Origin: DASWHF01 sp036393295 | GTDB taxonomy: Bacteria > Pseudomonadota > Gammaproteobacteria > Acidiferrobacterales > UBA6901 | Assembly: GCA_036393295.1 (NCBI GenBank) | Contig: DASWHF010000012.1 | Coordinates: forward strand, 1-30,895 | Length of the DNA: 30,895 nt | Reading direction: 5' to 3' | In this document: positions 5,763-13,740 of the stretch, in pieces | Position numbering within the stretch: the stretch's first letter is position 1 | Layout: each line of letters begins with the position of its first letter | The notes under the pieces: model-generated | What the model saw: only the letters and a program-made list of their open reading frames with translations | What the model was told of the DNA's origin: nothing | Database searches by the model: none | Made by a program: the position numbers and the translations under genes

Positions 5763-6197
5763 ATGTCCGACAGCACCGACCTCAAGAAGGCGGGACTCAA
5801 GGCCACGCTCCCGCGCCTCAAGATCCTGAGCATTCTCGAGGAGAGCCGGGTGCGGCACATGAGCGCGGAGGACGTGTACAAGACCCTGCTGGAGCAGGGT
5901 GAGGAGGTTGGGCTCGCCACGGTCTACCGGGTGCTCACCCAGTTCGAGACCGCCGGCCTCGTGATCCGCCACAACTTCGAGGGCGGCCGCTCGGTGTTCG
6001 AGTTCAATCAGGGCCGGCACCACGACCACATGGTGTGCGTCAAGTGCGGCAAGGTCTTCGAGTTCGTCGACGCGCAGATCGAGGAGCGCCAGCGCAAGGT
6101 CGCGGAGAACGCCGGCTTCGCCATGGAGGAGCACTCGCTGTATCTCTACGGCATGTGCGAGGGCATGAAAACGAACGGCGTTTGCTCGAAAAAGTGA
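5763..6197 (+). CDS. fur: Ferric uptake regulator Fur
   Basis: The 144-residue metal-dependent repressor of iron genes has an N-terminal winged helix (KKAGLKATLPRLKILSILEE, then GLATVYRVLTQFETAGLV recognition helix) and a dimerisation domain with the metal site HHDHMVCVKCGKVFEF. CxxC is intact, and further cysteines lie in the tail (MCEGMKTNGVC). The start is ATG 5763 with AAGGAA just upstream (5754-5759). The 82-bp divergent gap to bamE must hold both promoters; I see no confident Fur box in it. Confidence 0.97.
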   Translation: MSDSTDLKKAGLKATLPRLKILSILEESRVRHMSAEDVYKTLLEQGEEVGLATVYRVLTQFETAGLVIRHNFEGGRSVFEFNQGRHHDHMVCVKCGKVFEFVDAQIEERQRKVAENAGFAMEEHSLYLYGMCEGMKTNGVCSKK

Positions 6198-6250
6198 CCC
6201 ACCGCGCGCGCCGCTTATACTGATCCGACCGGCAACTATTGCGTACTGTT

Positions 6251-6354
6251 TTCTCCCTCTCCCTCCGGGAGAGGGCCGGGGTGAGGGGCCGGGGTGAGGG
6301 CCGACGGCTCCGAAAGACCGCCCTCATCCTGACCTTCTCCCGGAGGGAGAAGGG
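6251..6354. repeat. CCCTCTCCC/GGGTGAGGG inverted-repeat element, copy 1
   Basis: This fills most of the fur-acetyltransferase gap. TCTCCCTCTCCCTCCGGGAG lies at the left and CTTCTCCCGGAGGGAGAAGG at the right, enclosing duplicated GGGTGAGGG units. The same kind of element lies after ftsH (26833-26931). It sits between convergent fur and the acetyltransferase gene and could work as a bidirectional terminator. Confidence 0.75.
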
Positions 6355-6399
6355 ACCCCGTAGACAGCAGTGTGCACTATTTACTGTTCTCCTCAGTAA

Positions 6400-6903
6400 T
6401 TACCGCAACTCGTACAGCACCGCCGTCTCATCGCACTGGTTGTACTTGTAGCACTTCACGCACACCGACCAGACCTTCTCCGGCAGCGCGCCCTTGGAGA
6501 CGGTCTGGAATCCCAGCTTGTGGAAGAACGCCGGCACGTAGGTCAGCGCCATCACCCGGCGCAGGCCCAGGTGGCGCGCCTCGGCCAGCAGGCGCTGCAC
6601 CAACAGCCTGCCCAGCCCGTGGCGTTCGAAGTCCGCGTCCACCACCAGGCTGCGGATCTCGCCCAGGTCCTCGGTGAAGATCTCGAGCGCACCGACCGCC
6701 GCGACCCGGCCGCCCTGCTCGATCACGAAGAAATCGCGCAAGTGGCGGTAGAGCTCGCTCATGCTGCGCGGCAGCAGGTTGCCCTTGCTGGCGTAGATGT
6801 CCAGCAAGTGATGGATGGTCGGCACGTCGCGGATGGTCGCGGCGCGCACCTGCGGCGCCGCGCCGTGGGCGGCCGCCTGGGCCGGGGCGTCAGGCGGAGA
6901 CAC
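6400..6903 (-). CDS. GNAT acetyltransferase, short ArgA-like N-acetylglutamate synthase type
   Basis: The 167-residue single GNAT domain has LLPRSMSELYRHLRDFFVIE, EIRSLVVDADFERHGLGRLL (acetyl-CoA binding R/QxxGxG/A type) and VMALTYVPAFFHKLGFQTV. It ends with LPEKVW and a cysteine cluster (CVKCYKYNQCDE). Relatives I recall with this LPxKxW...C..C...C ending are short N-acetylglutamate synthases, which would feed arginine synthesis. The assignment is by resemblance. The GTG at 6903 overlaps the recN stop region by 14 bases, so translation is coupled; the first ~20 residues are alanine-rich and a later GTG (6849) is possible. Confidence 0.8.
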   Translation of the reverse strand: MSPPDAPAQAAAHGAAPQVRAATIRDVPTIHHLLDIYASKGNLLPRSMSELYRHLRDFFVIEQGGRVAAVGALEIFTEDLGEIRSLVVDADFERHGLGRLLVQRLLAEARHLGLRRVMALTYVPAFFHKLGFQTVSKGALPEKVWSVCVKCYKYNQCDETAVLYELR

Positions 6904-8563
6904 GGTCGAGCATGTCCGAGGCGAGCGCCAGCGTCTTGGGCGTGATCTCGACGCCGCCGAGCATGCGCGCGATCTCGTTGACGCGCTCTTCCGGCGGCAG
7001 CGGATGAATGCGCGTCAGCGTGGCGCCGTTGTGATTGTGCTTTTCGACCTGCAGGTGATGGTGGCCTTGGGCCGCGACCTGCGCCAAGTGGGTGATGCAC
7101 AGCACCTGGCGGCGCCCGCCGAGCCGGCGCAGCTGCTGGCCGACGATCTCGGCGACGCCGCCGCCGATGCCGACGTCCACCTCGTCGAAGATCAGCGTCG
7201 GGATGCGCCCGACCTGGGCGGTCGCGACCTGGATGGCCAGGCTCACGCGCGACAGCTCGCCGCCGGAGGCGACCTTGTTGAGCGGCTTCACCGGCTGCCC
7301 GGGGTTGGCGCTCACCAGGAAATCGACGCGCTCCAGGCCGTGCGCGCCGAGCTCCCCCTCCGGCAGGGGTGTCAGGGCGACCTCGAAGCGTCCGCCGGCC
7401 AGCCCCAGCCCCTGCATGAACCCGGTCACTGCTTCCCCGAGCTGCTGCGCGGCGCCGGCCCGGCCGGCGCTCAGCGCGCGCGCCAGCTTGAGATAATCGT
7501 CCTTCGCGGCCTGGATTTCGCGATCGAGCTTCTCCAGGTTGAGATCGGCGTTCTCCAGGTCGTCGAGCTCGGTCGCGAGCCCTTGGTGCACGTCCGGCAA
7601 TTCCTCGGGGCGCACCTTGTGCTTGCGCGCCAGGTCGTGCGCCGCGCTCAGCCGCTGGTCGACCCAGTGCAGGCGCTCCGGGTCGAGATCCAGGCCGTCG
7701 AGATAATGATGCAGGTCGCCGGCCGCCTCGTCGACCTGGATGGCGGCCTCGTTCAGCAGGGTCGCGAGCGGCGCGAGTTTGGCGTCGTATTCGCTCAGGG
7801 ATTCGAGCCGGTTGAGGCAGCGCGCGATCAGCCGCGACACCGCCTGCTCGTCGTCGTCGTACAGGACGTTCACGACCTCCTGGGCGCCCTGCAGCAGCTC
7901 GTTGGCGTTGGCGAGCCGCGCGTGCTCCTCCTCGAGCTGCGGCAGCTCGTCGGGCTTCAAGTCGAGCGCCTCGAGCTCTTTCACCTGGTAGCGCAGCAGC
8001 TCGACGCGCGCCGCCTGGTCGGCGCCCTGGCGGCTCAGACTGGCGCGGCGCGCCTGCAGCGATTTCAGCGTCTGATAGTGCCCGGCCAGCGTGGCCGCCG
8101 CCGCGCTCAGGCCCGCGTAGTCGTCCAGCACCTGGCGCTGGGCGTCGCGCTTGAGCAGCGACTGGTGCTCGTGCTGGCCGTGGATGTCGGCCAGCAGCTC
8201 GCCCAGCTCGCGCAGCATCTGCATCGGCACCGGGCGGCCGTTGATGAAGCCCTTGGACGGCTTGTCGGTATCGAGCACCCGGCGCAGCACGCACTCCTGG
8301 TCGTCGAACAGCTCGTGCGCGGCCAGCCAGCGCGCCGCGTCGTGATCGGGCTTGAGATCGAAGGTCGCGGCGATCTCGCTGCGCGCGCAGCCGTGGCGAA
8401 TGACGCCGGCATCGGCGCGCGCGCCGAGCGCGAAATCGAGCGCGTCGATCAGGATCGACTTGCCGGCGCCGGTCTCGCCGGTCAGCACCGTGAGCCCGGG
8501 CGCCAGCGCCAGCTCCAGCTGGTGCACGATCGCGAAGTCACGTATGAAAAGGGCGCTTAGCAT
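6890..8563 (-). CDS. recN: DNA repair protein RecN
   Basis: RecN is an SMC-like ATPase acting in double-strand break repair. The 557 residues contain a Walker A GETGAGKS (residues 29-36), a long central coiled-coil region rich in leucine, alanine and arginine, the ABC signature ASGGELSRVSLAIQ and Walker B TLIFDEVDVGIGG, then CITHLAQVAAQGHHHLQVEK. I start it at ATG 8563 (MLSALFIRDFAIVHQLEL), the family N-terminus. The frame runs 15 codons further upstream, but that part begins in the dispersed repeat at 8587-8713. No clear ribosome site precedes 8563. Confidence 0.96.
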   Translation of the reverse strand: MLSALFIRDFAIVHQLELALAPGLTVLTGETGAGKSILIDALDFALGARADAGVIRHGCARSEIAATFDLKPDHDAARWLAAHELFDDQECVLRRVLDTDKPSKGFINGRPVPMQMLRELGELLADIHGQHEHQSLLKRDAQRQVLDDYAGLSAAAATLAGHYQTLKSLQARRASLSRQGADQAARVELLRYQVKELEALDLKPDELPQLEEEHARLANANELLQGAQEVVNVLYDDDEQAVSRLIARCLNRLESLSEYDAKLAPLATLLNEAAIQVDEAAGDLHHYLDGLDLDPERLHWVDQRLSAAHDLARKHKVRPEELPDVHQGLATELDDLENADLNLEKLDREIQAAKDDYLKLARALSAGRAGAAQQLGEAVTGFMQGLGLAGGRFEVALTPLPEGELGAHGLERVDFLVSANPGQPVKPLNKVASGGELSRVSLAIQVATAQVGRIPTLIFDEVDVGIGGGVAEIVGQQLRRLGGRRQVLCITHLAQVAAQGHHHLQVEKHNHNGATLTRIHPLPPEERVNEIARMLGGVEITPKTLALASDMLDRVSA

Positions 8564-8586
8564 CGAGATTTGGTAATAAATGATTT

Positions 8587-8713
8587 GCCACGGGGGCACG
8601 GGGGACACGGGGAGAAGAAGAATGTAAATCCACTAACCGATCGGCATGGCAGCCGTTCGCGGCAAGGCGCCCGGCGAAATATTCTTCCCCGTGTCCCCCG
8701 TGCCCCCCGTGGC
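8587..8713. repeat. CCACGGGGG(A)CACGGGGG inverted-repeat element, copy 1
   Basis: The left arm (8587-8622) reads GCCACGGGGGCACGGGGGAC and onwards. The right arm (8682-8713) is its near-perfect reverse complement, with small indels. The intervening 59 bp has no gene. The element fills the recN-nadK gap; a second copy forms the end of carA. Confidence 0.8.
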
Positions 8714-8744
8714 TAGGCAGTTCGATTATCATATTCAAGCACGC

Positions 8745-9644
8745 TCAGAACTTCTCGCCCCAGCGGAGCTTGGTGCGCAGCACGTCGTAGTGATTGCGGT
8801 GCGAGGGACGCAGCAGCGTCACCGGGGTCTCGGTGCGGCGCACGCTCACGCGGTCGCCGTCCTGCAGGCCGAAGTTGGTCTGGCCGTCGAAGGTGACGTG
8901 CGCGGTCTGGTTGCCGGTGTGGGTCATGACGATCTCGATATGACTGTCGCTGCTGACCGCGATCGGCCGGTAGCTCAGGGTATGCGGGCAGATCGGCACC
9001 ATGATGAAGGCCGGCAGGGTCGGGTGCAGGATCGGGCCGCCGGCCGACAGGGCGTAGGCGGTCGAGCCGGTCGGCGTGGCGATGATGATGCCGTCGGCGC
9101 GCGTGCTGGTGACGAACTCGTCGTCGACGTAGGTCTCGAACTCGATGAGCCGCGCCACCTGGCCCTTGTTGATCACCACGTCGTTGAGCGCGTTGTGGTT
9201 GTGCAGCACTTTGCCGCCGCGCCATACGTCGGCGCACAACAGCAGGCGCCGCTCGGTCTGGTAATCGCCGTCGAGGACGCGCTGCAGGCCCTCGAACATG
9301 CTGTCGCTGGGGATGTCGGTGAGGAAGCCGAGCCGGCCGAGATTGACCCCGATCAGCGGCACGTCATAGGGGGCCAGGCTGCGCGCCACGTTGAGCATGG
9401 TGCCGTCGCCGCCGACCACGATCGCCAGATCGATATGCCGGCCGATCTCGTGGACCGGCTGGGCCTTCGCCTTGGGATCGCGGACCAGGCGGGCGGTGGC
9501 ATCCTCGAGGACCACGGTGAGCCCGCGGCCGTGCAGAAACTCGCACAGGCTGCCGACGATCGGGCCGACGCTCTGGTCGCCGTACTTGCCGAACAGGCCG
9601 ATGGTCTTGAGCGCGGGTCTCTCTACGGGGCAGGTTCTGGCCAT
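8745..9644 (-). CDS. nadK: NAD kinase
   Basis: NadK phosphorylates NAD to NADP in the cytoplasm. The 299 residues include the diagnostic VVGGDGTMLNVARSL, LGRLGFLTDI, NALNDVVINKG, and RADGIIIATPTGSTAYALSA split across the NAD site, then AGGPILHP. The C-terminal domain is complete (GWGEKF-type end). The start at ATG 9644 gives the usual length; the frame continues upstream to 9857 in the nadK-hrcA gap, which is unlikely to be coding. No good Shine-Dalgarno is seen. recN and nadK are neighbours as in E. coli. Confidence 0.95.
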   Translation of the reverse strand: MARTCPVERPALKTIGLFGKYGDQSVGPIVGSLCEFLHGRGLTVVLEDATARLVRDPKAKAQPVHEIGRHIDLAIVVGGDGTMLNVARSLAPYDVPLIGVNLGRLGFLTDIPSDSMFEGLQRVLDGDYQTERRLLLCADVWRGGKVLHNHNALNDVVINKGQVARLIEFETYVDDEFVTSTRADGIIIATPTGSTAYALSAGGPILHPTLPAFIMVPICPHTLSYRPIAVSSDSHIEIVMTHTGNQTAHVTFDGQTNFGLQDGDRVSVRRTETPVTLLRPSHRNHYDVLRTKLRWGEKF

Positions 9645-9801
9645 GAACGCGGGTCGCGAAGTCTCAATAAGATAAACTAGCATGCGGCGCCCAGGCGGCC
9701 AATCCGGCCGGCCGCCGGCGATGCCCGGGTTTGCGCCGCCCGGCGCCGGCTTCCGGCCGCATGCGGTTGACAGTCCGGGGTGCGGTTGATAGTTTCCCTT
9801 A

Positions 9802-9828
9802 TTAGCACTCGTATTGCGAGAGTGCCAA
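9802..9828 (+). promoter_or_regulatory. CIRCE operator (HrcA binding site)
   Basis: TTAGCACTC (9802-9810), nine bases, GAGTGCCAA (9820-9828). The family consensus is TTAGCACTC-N9-GAGTGCTAA, so a single base differs. It lies 20 bp before hrcA. Upstream -35-like boxes TTGACA (9767-9772) and TTGATA (9786-9791) are visible, but no convincing -10 pairs with them. Confidence 0.95.
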
Positions 9829-9847
9829 ATCGAAAGGACGGGGCCCC

Positions 9848-10909
9848 ATGGCCGCACTGACGCCGCGCGCAGAGCAACTGCTCAAGGCATTGATCGAGCG
9901 CTACATAATCGACGGCGAGCCGGTCGGTTCCCGTACCTTGTCGCGCCAGTCGGGCCTGGAGCTCAGCCCGGCCACGGTCCGCAACGTCATGGCCGACCTG
10001 GAGGATCTGGGTCTGATCCGGTCGCCGCACACCTCCGCCGGCCGGGTGCCGACCGCGCTCGGCTACCGGGTGTTCGTCGACACCCTGCTCAAGGTCCGGC
10101 CGCTGGACCTCGCCGAGATCCAGCGGCTCGGCGTGGAACTGGTTTACGAGGGCAGCCCGCAACAGCTGCTCGAGTCGGCATCCAATCTGCTGTCGCAGCT
10201 CACCCGGCTCGCCGGCATCGTCATGGTGCCGCGCCAGCGCCAGGCGGCGTTCCGCCAGATCGAGTTCCTGACCCTGTCGCACGACCGGGTGCTGGTGATC
10301 CTGATCACCGACGACGGCCGGGTCGACAACCGCGTGATCAGTCCGGACAAGCGCTATTCGCCGGCCGATCTGGTCGAGGCGGCGAATTATTTCAACGGGG
10401 CCTTCGGCGGCCGCACGCTCGAGGACGTCAAGCAGGCGCTGCTCGCGGAGATGCAGCGCGACTCCGACGCCATGCAGCGCGCCATGTCGACCGCCATGGA
10501 CATGGCCCGGCGCGCGTTCGCGGCGGGCGAGGACCAGGACGAGGACGATCTGGTGGTGCGCGGCGAATCCAACCTGCTCAAGATTCCGGAGCTCGGTGAC
10601 ATCGAGAAGCTGCGCAATCTGTTCGACGCCTTCACCACCAAGCGCGACCTGCTGCACCTGCTGGACCAGAGCATGCGCGCCGCCGGCATGCAGGTCTTCA
10701 TCGGCGGCGAGTCCGGCTACCAGTCGCTGGAGGCGTGCAGCGTGGTGACTGCACCCTACCACGTCGACGGCAAGCTGGTCGGAACGCTCGGCGTGGTCGG
10801 GCCGACCCGCATGGCCTACGAGCAGGTCATTCCCATCGTCGACGTCACCGCCCGTCTGCTCGGCAGCGCGCTCAGCGGCGAGCATCGCATTGTCCAGGAA
10901 CGGTCTTGA
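9848..10909 (+). CDS. hrcA: Heat-inducible transcription repressor HrcA
   Basis: The 353-residue repressor binds CIRCE and is kept active by chaperonins. Its N-terminal winged helix is clear: LLKALIERYIIDGEPVGSRT, then LSPATVRNVMADLEDLGLIR and SPHTSAGRVPTALGYRVFVD. The GAF-like and inserted dimerisation regions follow to the end (VVTAPYHVDGKLVGTLGVVG, GPTRMAYEQVIPIVD). ATG 9848 has AAAGGA at 9833-9838. Its own promoter region carries CIRCE, so it should repress itself and the chaperone genes that follow. The stop codon lies inside a sigma-32-type -35 box for grpE. Confidence 0.97.
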   Translation: MAALTPRAEQLLKALIERYIIDGEPVGSRTLSRQSGLELSPATVRNVMADLEDLGLIRSPHTSAGRVPTALGYRVFVDTLLKVRPLDLAEIQRLGVELVYEGSPQQLLESASNLLSQLTRLAGIVMVPRQRQAAFRQIEFLTLSHDRVLVILITDDGRVDNRVISPDKRYSPADLVEAANYFNGAFGGRTLEDVKQALLAEMQRDSDAMQRAMSTAMDMARRAFAAGEDQDEDDLVVRGESNLLKIPELGDIEKLRNLFDAFTTKRDLLHLLDQSMRAAGMQVFIGGESGYQSLEACSVVTAPYHVDGKLVGTLGVVGPTRMAYEQVIPIVDVTARLLGSALSGEHRIVQERS

Positions 10910-10932
10910 AACCGCCGCCCGCGACCCCAACA
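10905..10932 (+). promoter_or_regulatory. Sigma-32 heat-shock promoter for grpE
   Basis: CTTGAAA (10905-10911), a 13-nt spacer and CCCCAACA (10925-10932), close to the RpoH consensus CTTGAAA / CCCCATNT. It overlaps the hrcA stop codon and lies about 50 bp before grpE. Confidence 0.75.
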
Positions 10933-10982
10933 ATCAGCCGGATCGCGCATTCCCGTTACCCTTGAGATCGCAGAGGAGTGGC

Positions 10983-11567
10983 ATGAGCCAGAAGAATCCC
11001 GCAACGCCGGAAACCGGCGCTGAATCCGCTACCGCCCCGGCGGCCGAGGCCGCGCTGCCGGCCCCCGACCTGGCCGCGATCGAGGCGGAGCTCGACAAGG
11101 TGCGCGCCGAGGCCGCCGAGAACCTCGACCGGTTCCTGCGCGCCAAGGCGGAAACCGAGAACGTCCGCCGGCGCGCCGATACCGAGGTGGCCAACGCCCA
11201 TAAGTACGCCGTCGAGCGCTTCGCCGCCGAGATCCTGGCGGTCAAGGACAGCCTGGAGCTGGCCCGGGCGGTCGAGCTGCCCCAGGACAGCCCGGTGGTG
11301 CAGAAGGTCGTCGAGGGCCTGGACCTGACCCTCAAGCTGCTCGACAGTGTCTTCCAGAAGTTCGCGCTGACCGAGGTCAATCCGGCCAAGGGCGAGAAAT
11401 TCGACCCCGAAAAGCACCAGGCCATGAGCGTCGTGGAGTCCACCGAGGTGCCGGACAATCACGTGCTGACCACCGTTCAGAAGGGCTATTTGCTGCACGG
11501 CCGGGTGGTGCGCCCGGCCATGGTCATGGTCGCCAAGGCCCCGGCCGAGGCCGGCGGAAAGTCTTGA
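10983..11567 (+). CDS. grpE: Nucleotide exchange factor GrpE
   Basis: GrpE is the co-chaperone that releases ADP from DnaK. The 194 residues comprise an acidic/alanine-rich disordered start, a long coiled coil (ELDKVRAEAAENLDRFLRAK, then ETENVRRRADTEVANA), and the C-terminal beta domain (GEKFDPEKHQAMSVVESTEV, VQKGYLLHGRVVRPAMVMVA). The start at ATG 10983 follows GAGGAG at 10973-10978. It has its own heat-shock promoter, and its stop codon overlaps the next one. Confidence 0.97.
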   Translation: MSQKNPATPETGAESATAPAAEAALPAPDLAAIEAELDKVRAEAAENLDRFLRAKAETENVRRRADTEVANAHKYAVERFAAEILAVKDSLELARAVELPQDSPVVQKVVEGLDLTLKLLDSVFQKFALTEVNPAKGEKFDPEKHQAMSVVESTEVPDNHVLTTVQKGYLLHGRVVRPAMVMVAKAPAEAGGKS

Positions 11568-11590
11568 AATCCGGGGTTAAGGCCCCACAC
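11563..11590 (+). promoter_or_regulatory. Sigma-32 heat-shock promoter for dnaK
   Basis: CTTGAAA (11563-11569), a 13-nt spacer and CCCCACAC (11583-11590). It has the same spacing as the grpE promoter and again overlaps the preceding stop codon (grpE TGA 11565-11567). It stands about 60 bp before dnaK. Confidence 0.78.
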
Positions 11591-11650
11591 TACAAAAACA
11601 TCGGCTATTTCACCTAGGAACACTGGTAGTATTTCGCGAGGAAAAAAATT

Positions 11651-13585
11651 ATGGGCAAGATCATTGGCATCGATTTGGGCACCACAAACTCCTGCGTGGC
11701 GGTCATGGAGGGCGGCAAGCCGCGGGTGATCGAGAACAGCGAGGGCGACCGCACCACGCCGTCGATCGTCGCCTTCACCTCGGACGACGAGGTCGTGGTC
11801 GGCCAGGTCGCCAAGCGTCAGGCCATCACCAACCCGCAGAACACGCTGTACGCCATCAAGCGGCTGATCGGCCGGAAGTTCGAAGACGAGGTCGTGCAGC
11901 GCGACATCAAAATGGTGCCGTACAAGATCGTCAAGGCCAAGAACGGCGACGCCTGGGTCGAGGTCAAGGGCAAGGCCATGGCGCCGCCCGAGATCTCGGC
12001 GCGCGTCCTGCAGAAAATGAAAAAGACCGCCGAGGACTATCTGGGCGAGGAGGTCACCGAGGCGGTGATCACCGTGCCGGCCTATTTCAACGACTCCCAG
12101 CGCCAGGCCACCAAGGACGCCGGCAAGATCGCCGGCCTGAACGTGCGGCGCATCATCAACGAGCCAACCGCGGCGGCGCTGGCCTTCGGCATGGACAAGC
12201 AGGAGGGCGATCGCAAGATCGCCGTCTACGATCTGGGCGGCGGCACCTTCGATATTTCCATCATCGAGATCGCCGAGGTCGACGGCGAGCACCAGTTCGA
12301 GGTGCTGTCGACCAACGGCGACACCTTCCTGGGCGGCGAGGACTTCGACAAGCGCATCATCGATTACCTGGTCGACGAGTTCAAAAAGGACGCCGGCGTG
12401 GATCTGCACAAGGATCCGCTCGCGCTGCAGCGTCTCAAGGACGCCGCCGAAAAGGCCAAGATCGAGCTGTCCTCGGCCCAGCAGACCGACGTCAATCTGC
12501 CGTATATCACGGCGGATGCCTCGGGCCCGAAGCATCTCAACATCAAGCTCACCCGTGCCAAGCTCGAGAGCCTGGTCGACGACCTGATCGCGCGCACCGT
12601 CGAGCCCTGCAAGATCGCGCTCAAGGACGCCGGGGTCAAGGCCGCCGATATCGTCGACGTGATCCTGGTCGGCGGCCAGACGCGCATGCCCAAGGTGCAG
12701 CAGGCGGTCAAGGACTTCTTCGGCAAGGAGCCGCGCAAGGACGTCAATCCCGACGAGGCGGTCGCGGTCGGCGCCGCCATCCAGGGTGGCGTGCTGGGCG
12801 GCGAGGTGAAGGACGTGCTGCTGCTCGACGTGACGCCCTTGAGCCTGGGGATCGAGACCCTGGGCGGTGTCATGACCAAGCTCATCCAGAAGAACACCAC
12901 CATCCCGACCAAGGCCTCGCAGGTGTTCTCGACCGCCGACGACAACCAGGGCGCCGTGACGGTGCACGTGCTGCAGGGCGAGCGCGAGATCGCGTCCGGC
13001 AACAAGTCGCTCGGCCGCTTCGATCTGTCCGATATCCCGCCGGCGCCGCGCGGCGTGCCGCAGATCGAGGTAACCTTCGACATCGACGCCAACGGCATCC
13101 TGCACGTCTCGGCCCGGGACAAGGCCACGGGCAAGGAGAACCGGATCGTCATCAAGTCGAGTTCCGGCTTGAGCGAGGCCGAGATCGACAAGATGGTCAA
13201 GGACGCCGAGGCCCACAAGGAAGAGGACCGCAAGGCGCACGAGCTGGTCGACGCGCGCAACCGCGGCGACGGTCTCGTTCACAGCGTGCGCAAGTCGATG
13301 AAGGACATGGGCGACAAGATCGAGTCCGCCGACAAGGACAACATCGAGTCGGCCATCGCCGACCTGGAAGCGGTGCTGAAGGGCGACGACAAGGCCGAGA
13401 TCGAGGCCAAGACCCAGGCCCTGGCCGAGGCCAGCCACAAGCTTGCCGAGCATATGTACGCCCAGGCCAGCGCAGCCGAAGGCGCGCAGGCGCAGACCGA
13501 GGGCGGGGCCGCCCCGGAGGCCGAGTCGGGCGACAACGTCGTCGATGCCGAGTTCGAGGAAGTGAAGGAGAACAAAAAGAAGTAG
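11651..13585 (+). CDS. dnaK: Chaperone DnaK (Hsp70)
   Basis: The 644-residue ATP-dependent chaperone begins MGKIIGIDLGTTNSCVAVME, with phosphate-binding IDLGTT and DLGGGTFDIS, then VILVGGQTRMPKVQ in the nucleotide-binding domain. The substrate-binding domain includes DVTPLSLGIETLGGVMTKLI and the helical lid, ending in the conserved acidic tail (DNVVDAEFEEVKE). GAGG at 11638-11641 is the ribosome site. It lies in the order hrcA-grpE-dnaK-dnaJ, with an inverted-repeat element separating it from dnaJ. Confidence 0.99.
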   Translation: MGKIIGIDLGTTNSCVAVMEGGKPRVIENSEGDRTTPSIVAFTSDDEVVVGQVAKRQAITNPQNTLYAIKRLIGRKFEDEVVQRDIKMVPYKIVKAKNGDAWVEVKGKAMAPPEISARVLQKMKKTAEDYLGEEVTEAVITVPAYFNDSQRQATKDAGKIAGLNVRRIINEPTAAALAFGMDKQEGDRKIAVYDLGGGTFDISIIEIAEVDGEHQFEVLSTNGDTFLGGEDFDKRIIDYLVDEFKKDAGVDLHKDPLALQRLKDAAEKAKIELSSAQQTDVNLPYITADASGPKHLNIKLTRAKLESLVDDLIARTVEPCKIALKDAGVKAADIVDVILVGGQTRMPKVQQAVKDFFGKEPRKDVNPDEAVAVGAAIQGGVLGGEVKDVLLLDVTPLSLGIETLGGVMTKLIQKNTTIPTKASQVFSTADDNQGAVTVHVLQGEREIASGNKSLGRFDLSDIPPAPRGVPQIEVTFDIDANGILHVSARDKATGKENRIVIKSSSGLSEAEIDKMVKDAEAHKEEDRKAHELVDARNRGDGLVHSVRKSMKDMGDKIESADKDNIESAIADLEAVLKGDDKAEIEAKTQALAEASHKLAEHMYAQASAAEGAQAQTEGGAAPEAESGDNVVDAEFEEVKENKKK

Positions 13586-13601
13586 CATGTGGCAAACAGC
13601 G

Positions 13602-13732
13602 AGTGGCAAGTGGCAAGTAGCAAGTAGCAAGGTCACCCGAGCCACCCGCCCTGCCCGAACTGAGTTCACGACGAACGACGGCGAACGCCGTCGTTCGTCG
13701 TTGCTTTGACTTGTTACTTGCTACTTGCCACT
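13602..13732. repeat. Nested inverted repeat between dnaK and dnaJ (heptad family, copy 2)
   Basis: The outer arms are heptad repeats: (A)GTGGCAA GTGGCAA GTAGCAA GTAGCAA (13602-13630) and, inverted, TTGTTACTTGCTACTTGCCA (13711-13730). Inside lies a perfect 16-bp palindrome arm pair, ACGACGAACGACGGCG (13668-13683) and CGCCGTCGTTCGTCGT (13686-13701). RNA from here would fold strongly between dnaK and dnaJ. Confidence 0.85.
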
Positions 13733-13740
13733 GAAAAATT

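Noticed and set aside
11486..13669. Long antisense frame (727 codons) opposite dnaK, and similar ones opposite dapB/carA (18103-20187), carB (19986-22676) and ftsH (24711-26816)
   Set aside because: Typical shadows of GC-rich codon bias; compositions rich in Arg/Leu/Asp/His with no domain; the sense strands are unmistakable genes.
13602..13732. Heptad repeats as a CRISPR array
   Set aside because: Units are 7 bp with no spacers, and no cas genes are nearby.
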